The position numbers were made by a program, and so were the translations under genes. This document shows, piece after piece, positions 59,901 to 64,000 of a stretch of 64,000 bases of DNA. The stretch comes from Branchiostoma belcheri. Taxonomy: Eukaryota; Chordata; Leptocardii; Amphioxiformes; Branchiostomatidae. The DNA lies in contig NW_017802379.1 in NCBI RefSeq assembly GCF_001625305.1, forward strand, positions 454,910 to 518,909, read 5' to 3'. The notes beneath the pieces were generated by a model. The model was not told the origin of the DNA and searched no databases. It was given only the letters and a program-made list of their open reading frames with translations. Position 1 is the stretch's first letter. Each line of letters opens with the position of its first letter.

Positions 59901-62900
59901 TAACAAATGATGGGCTACACAAGGTCTGTTACAGATTGTAAGGATAAGAAAGTACTGTCATGTACATGTAATATATTCTTATGCTCCTGTCTTTCTTGAT
60001 ACTTGCATACTAAAAAAGCATGTACACTTTCATCAAGGTATCCTTGCTTTTATATAGCAATAGACAACAACACAGCTATGATTCATATACTGTCTACATG
60101 CATCTATGCAGGTTTTCCCATGAAGAGGATATAGCGATGTTCTGGCTCAGTTTCAGAGTCTCCGTGATCACCTTCAGGGCTGGACAAAAACTGGGGAAAA
60201 AGAAAAAAAAGGAGGAAATCATTTCATTAAAAAAATGTATGCAGTATTTGATGAAGTTTTGTTTCTTATACAAAGATAAATAACAGGACAAAAGGTTCAA
60301 ATTTCGTATAATTCCATATATACGAATATACGAATAGTAAGTAATGTGTGTTTTGGTGTGTGTGTGTACTCTGTTTTATTGTTGTCTATGCATTTTTTTG
60401 TTTTGTTGAATAAAGCTTTGTAAAAAAATAAAAATAAAAAAATGATTAAAAAAAATAACGAAAAAATGAAGAAAGATGAACTTACTAGTCATCAGCTGAT
60501 ACACCCAGGAGTACAAACAGCACCACCAGCCACAGGAACTGTAAGTGCAGAAGGGATGTGAAATAAGAAAAACAGAAGTCAGATTTTTATAAGCAAGCAA
60601 CATCCTTATTGACAGACAGTGATTGAAACATTGGCTCTTGTTATGCTTGGGGCACATTTTTAGGTTGGTGCCTGGCCAAGCAATTTGGAGCAATGAAAAT
60701 GATGATACATGTATAAAATACAGCAAAACACACAAAATGTTTAAAAAATAATAATAAGCATACTTTGTGTATATTCATGATATGACTTTTTTTTATTTTT
60801 TCATTCATCTATACATGTACTGCCTGGCTGGGTCCCGGTTTGGAAATGTGACCCTAGCTTACAACAGGTGGTTGTGAATAAAGACCTTTGCTATTCAATC
60901 AATGTGTCTTGAAAGGGAGAACTCACCAGTATAACCAGGGCCAGTGGAACCAGGTTAGGTAAGGAGCAGTAGGGGAAGTGTAGGTAGTTGATGAAGCCTT
61001 CATCTATGTCACAGTCTGATGTGTTCGTGATAAACTCACACTGGAAACTGGAGTTAAACTTGTGGTAGTCACGGCACTGGGAGGAGGAGAAAACAAGTCA
61101 GCACATGTATATGAACAAATAAGTCTGACTCAAGCCACTGCCAGGATTTGGAAGCAGCTAGAAAGACTTCAATACAAGAGATTGGCCAAATAGACACTAA
61201 TAACATGCCAGGGGAGTTGGACTGCTAAAGGAGTACAGTTTGGCGCAAATGTACCTGCTTTGTGGACCGACTCCCCTGACATGTTATCTGTCTATTTGGC
61301 CAATTTCTACTCTTTCCAGCCCCTTCAGAGGGTCTGCATGCCCTTTTTCGTTAACCGTTATGGGCTATTTTAATTCACCGTTAATCGTTGCCGGCCCGCT
61401 CTAATTCAACGTTAAGCGTTATCAGTATATTCATCGTGAAGCGTTATGGGTCGTTTTAATTCAACGTAAAACGTTATTTGTCATCCTAAATTCAGCGTTA
61501 AGCGTTAATGAATAATTCTTCGTTACGCCTAATTTTGCCTTTCAAAGTGCAGGAAAATGCGTCATTGAAGGTTTAAAAATACAAAATTTCCCGGGGGAGA
61601 ATGCCCCCGGACCCCCCTACATTGCTCGCGCCTTTGGCGCTCGAATCGCGCTTCTGCGCTCGGTCTCTTCGGCTCTAGCCAGTTTTCCCTTTAATTTTCC
61701 AAAGTTTGCGGAGAGTTACAGAATTTTTTTAACGAATCCGTCAACCTTGACAGGCAAATTAACAAAAATCTTGAGTAAAATATGAAAACATCAGAAGGGC
61801 GGACAAACACTCTCAACACCATGATTTGCCTCTCAAAATGCGGGAAATTGCGTTTTTGAAGGCTTAAAATCCTAAATTTCCCGGGGGAGCATTCCCCCGG
61901 ACCCCCCTAGATTACGAGCGCCTTCAGCGCCCCCCTCTCAAAATCTATCGGTAAAACTGGGCAGACTGAAAAAATGCAAGCTGGCCGACGTTAACTCGGA
62001 GTCTCGGACACCCCGGTATTTGTGGACGCACTCGGGGACCAGGGCAGGTGGGAAACACAGGGAACACATACTAGTATCTTTAATGCATGCTTCATTACAT
62101 GTAAGGTATACGTAATTTTGTCTGTGATCACCTTTTCTCACAAAGCGAGATACCAAATCCAGTGCAGCTCGAAAAAAAGCCTGTCAATTTACCGTTAAGC
62201 GTTGCCGACCGTCCTAAATTTACCATTAAGCGTTATCGGCCCTGCTGAATTTACCGTTAACCGTTGCCAGGACCCCCCCATGCAGACCCTCCCTTCAGAA
62301 ACCTAGAAGTAGTAGAGGCTATAAAAAGTCTTCAATTATTGAATGACCTTCCAATTTTCGGAACTTGGACCCTAGCTAATTGACAAGCTCAGTGTACTGT
62401 CTTTACATCATCCTTGTATTTTTAAGTAAACAAAACATCTCACAAATGTTGCTACTTTGACCACAGCAAATAATTGATTCACTGTCACCTGACTGTTGGG
62501 TTCGATAGATTAAATATAGACCTGGGTCAATATTCTCAGTTTTTCAATTCCGCACAGCACGAGATGAAACAAACTAAATTGGGTCTTCAGAGATTCATGA
62601 GATGTAATGTCAATGGTAGTACTATAATGATAATTACTGTTTTGAAGGCTTTTCTTGGTTTGCAGTGTATTGTGGCATTTAAATATGCCACCGTGACTTC
62701 TTTGAAATTGGCTTTGGCAAATTGGCATGTGGGGACTTGGAGTTCAATATCAAAAGACTCTGATACAAAGGCAGTTGGAGGGGGTGACTGGGTGACATCC
62801 TGCTTCCCTGCTGTGCTATAAAGACTGACGACTTGTTTTCCAAACATCTTTGTCTGTCCTTAAACATTATGCTAAGTTCAAAGGTCCCAGGCTTAATTGT

Positions 62901-63358
62901 ATTGCCTTAGCTAAGCTGGACAATGATTGGGGGAGTGTGCCCATAGTATTAAGTCCACTGGGTTGGGGTGGTATATTGAACTGTAAAACTTAAGTTACAG
63001 TTTGGGCTATTAAAGGGCTACAGGGATTTAGGGGCTTGAATACAAACAGGAAGTTAATTTCTGTGTTTCAGGTGCAGTGGAGAAGTGTGTTTACAATTAG
63101 AACTTCAACTATATAACATTGTAACAACCTCCTTGAAAACTTTACATTTGTCAACTTGGGCTAAAGCAGTAGCATAATATTGTATAATCAAGGGGTCTCT
63201 CTGTTGCCTTTTAGAATGCAACAATGGGCCATAACTCGTCATAAAAACTTCCTGTTCCTCACCTCAACGTCTCCTGAGTCCGGTTCTGTTGTGGGAATCA
63301 GAGCGGCCACACCGGCCAGTGTCTGTCGCAAAGTTGTGTTCAGAAGCTGTGCTCCCAT
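53241..63358 (-). CDS. SLC8B1: mitochondrial Na+/Ca2+ exchanger NCLX
   Basis: NCLX is an inner-mitochondrial-membrane exchanger that returns matrix Ca2+ to the cytosol for Na+ (or Li+). Seventeen minus-strand exons join in frame: 63358-63263, 61076-60927, 60538-60486, 60190-60133, 59808-59697, 58635-58468, 57682-57556, 57360-57260, 56919-56851, 56432-56310, 55904-55747, 55439-55307, 55102-54981, 54812-54659, 54271-54191, 54013-53946 and 53435-53241, giving 655 residues (human 584). The alpha-1 repeat contains GVTILAFGNGAPDIFSA and the alpha-2 repeat GLTLLAWGNSIGDLVAD, both expected of the CaCA superfamily. Also seen: CEFITNTSDCDIDEGFINYL as in the vertebrate N-terminal loop, RPFLRDVVFYLAA, a long hydrophilic loop (about 290-450) containing LNPIDTAGWKDKG, NWNRPLNCLHCITGP, and multiple membrane segments. 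The start exon encodes MGAQLLNTTLRQTLAG, plausible as targeting sequence. The 8th exon has two usable acceptors 6 bases apart. Two introns are U12-like, listed separately. Confidence 0.95.
54014..54190 (-). other. U12-type GT-AG intron of NCLX
   Basis: The donor on the minus strand reads GTATCCTTT, an exact U12 consensus. TCCTTAACC, matching the U12 branch consensus, places its branch A about ten bases before the acceptor CAACAG. The flanking exons join as CFGGPLF-N-MLMGIG in frame (phase 1). Confidence 0.85.
58304..58455. mobile_element. 152-bp TAGCCTCTA miniature element
   Basis: The ends TAGCCTCTACCAGGCTTCAG and AGCCTGATAGAGGCTA are inverted copies. Inner GGCCAATTTCTGCTCTTTCC matches the 36.1-kb relative. 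The body (about 150 bp) is shorter than that copy. It lies in an NCLX intron, ending 13 bases from the exon at 58468. Confidence 0.88.
58864..59228. mobile_element. 365-bp Harbinger-like miniature element
   Basis: Terminal inverted repeats of about 30 bp start GGCCACACCAATTTAATTTG and are near-perfect at both ends. TTA is directly repeated at 58861-58863 and 59229-59231, the TWA-type duplication typical of PIF/Harbinger. The body contains a run of A's (58925-58952) and a run of T's, with no coding frame. Confidence 0.85.
59374..59585. mobile_element. 212-bp element with CGTAATTCGTAAT internal repeats
   Basis: The ends GAGGGCCTGCAAGCCCTTTT and CCCCCCTTGCAGGCCCTC are inverted copies, and ATAAAT is duplicated at both sides (59368-59373, 59586-59591). 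The body is built of spaced variants of CGTAATTCGTAAT, at least six. End structure and the CCCTTTTTCGT start link it to the element at 61328-62291. Confidence 0.85.
59809..60132 (-). other. U12-type intron of NCLX with AT-AA ends
   Basis: After the codon GCT the minus strand reads ATATCCTC, a U12 AT-AC-class donor. The other end has CCCTTAACT, a U12 branch site, with its branch A 13 bases before the predicted border. Protein continuity (SQNIA then GVTILAFGNG) requires the intron to end in AA just before GGC. No GT donor near the exon end gives an open frame, and an AG acceptor one base later would shift the frame. Confidence 0.7.
61133..62321. mobile_element. TAGCCTCTA-family miniature element interrupted by a later insertion
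   Basis: The left part (61133-61327) holds GGCCAAATAGAC, ACATGCCAGGGGAGTTGG and the mirrored CTGTCTATTTGGCCAATTTC, then TTTCCAGCCCCTTCA. The sequence resumes at 62292 with CCTTCAGAAACCTAG and ends AGTAGAGGCTA at 62321. The 0.96-kb element between has inserted into it. It lies in NCLX intron 1. Confidence 0.75.
61328..62291. mobile_element. 964-bp element with CGTTAAGCGTTA internal repeats and 6-bp target duplication
   Basis: The ends GAGGGTCTGCATG and CATGCAGACCCTC are exact inverted copies, and CCTTCA flanks both sides. The outer zones consist of repeated CGTTAAGCGTTAT-like words (about eight near the left end, three near the right). The centre carries two direct copies of a TTTCCCGGGGGAG...CCCCCGGACCCCCCTA block at about 61588 and 61878. 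No transposase frame is seen. It lies in NCLX intron 1. Confidence 0.88.
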
Positions 63359-64000
63359 GTTGACAATGAAGCTTTACCCAGCCGTGAAGTCTTGTCATGA
63401 CACTCTAAAAACTTAAGCAACACGAAAACTGTCTAAAATGCCGGGAAAACTAGTCACGCCAACTACACACCTACAAGCAGAACTTGACAACCTGAATAAA
63501 TCACGAGACTAGCCGCAAGCACAGCTGCGGGGTCAAAGTTTACACGGTGTGTTCCGACCCGGAAGTGGGGAACTGCAGTTTTAATATTATCGCTAGAAGT
63601 CCTCCATGTTCAAATAACTTTTTACAAGCAGATGTCTGGCTATGGTTTGCTTGTATACCTTTAATATTGTGGTGTTTTGTGTGGTTTAGGTGTTTGGCGT
63701 TTCTGTCTATATCACTACACTTGTGGATAATTCAGTAGAGAAAATGTGGACAACAGGACCTAGAGAAACGCACAATATCCTACAAACATACGTGCACAAC
63801 CGGTGACCTGATATCTGCTTGGACTCGCCTTGGAGATTGCGCAATCCGGTTAGATAAGTTTTGCGCTGACAAAATTAATGACTGTATAACCATTCAGACA
63901 ACCTAACTCGGCTACCGTGTTGTTACTGGCGGGTTTAACGTTACTATCAGCATTTTTCTTAGTTCCAAGTGATTTGTAATTTGATTTCAAATTTTTGTTT
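63359..64000 (-). promoter_or_regulatory. NCLX 5' flank
   Basis: This is the upstream side of the minus-strand NCLX gene, presumably 5' UTR and promoter. No TATA box or other gene was recognised. Short open frames here lack known motifs. Confidence 0.4.

Overview
This window is animal nuclear DNA, most likely from an amphioxus (Branchiostoma). It holds six multi-exon genes with GT-AG introns. Their products are close to the vertebrate proteins but occur as single pre-duplication copies. The introns are short to moderate and packed with small inverted-repeat DNA transposons, and the short word ACATGTA is common in the non-coding DNA. The genus is inferred from general character, not from a diagnostic marker.

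Layout, left to right. (1) 1877-4117 (+): the last exons of DEPDC5, a GATOR1 subunit that restrains mTORC1. (2) 6177-11078 (-): a complete FoxN1/FoxN4-type forkhead factor, tail to tail with DEPDC5. (3) 14875-25824 (-): complete BCKDK, the mitochondrial kinase that switches off branched-chain ketoacid dehydrogenase, with a possible alternative last exon at 15290-15467. (4) 27910-33875 (-): a secreted matrix metalloproteinase with an unusual acidic/RG-repeat N-terminal insert and a threonine-rich mucin-like linker, with a TATA box upstream. (5) 45916-49136 (+): GAS2, a CH plus GAR cytoskeletal crosslinker, probably with a non-coding first exon near 37.7 kb. (6) 53241-63358 (-): NCLX/SLC8B1, the mitochondrial Na+/Ca2+ exchanger, 17 coding exons, with two introns that look U12-type. 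One of these has AT-AA ends.

The DNA between and inside the genes is rich in foldback and miniature transposons. Examples are a 3.66-kb element with long terminal inverted repeats and a 9-bp target duplication (39050-42712), a foldback with two 166-bp arms that are almost identical (12565-12923), a 0.96-kb element with a 6-bp target duplication nested inside another miniature element (61328-62291 inside about 61133-62321), and a 365-bp Harbinger-like element (58864-59228).

The genes do not form a functional pathway. BCKDK and NCLX both act in mitochondria and DEPDC5 acts in amino-acid sensing, but nothing in the sequence shows co-regulation. Exon borders were set by hand from reading frame, splice consensus and remembered vertebrate proteins. 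UTR ends are mostly unknown.
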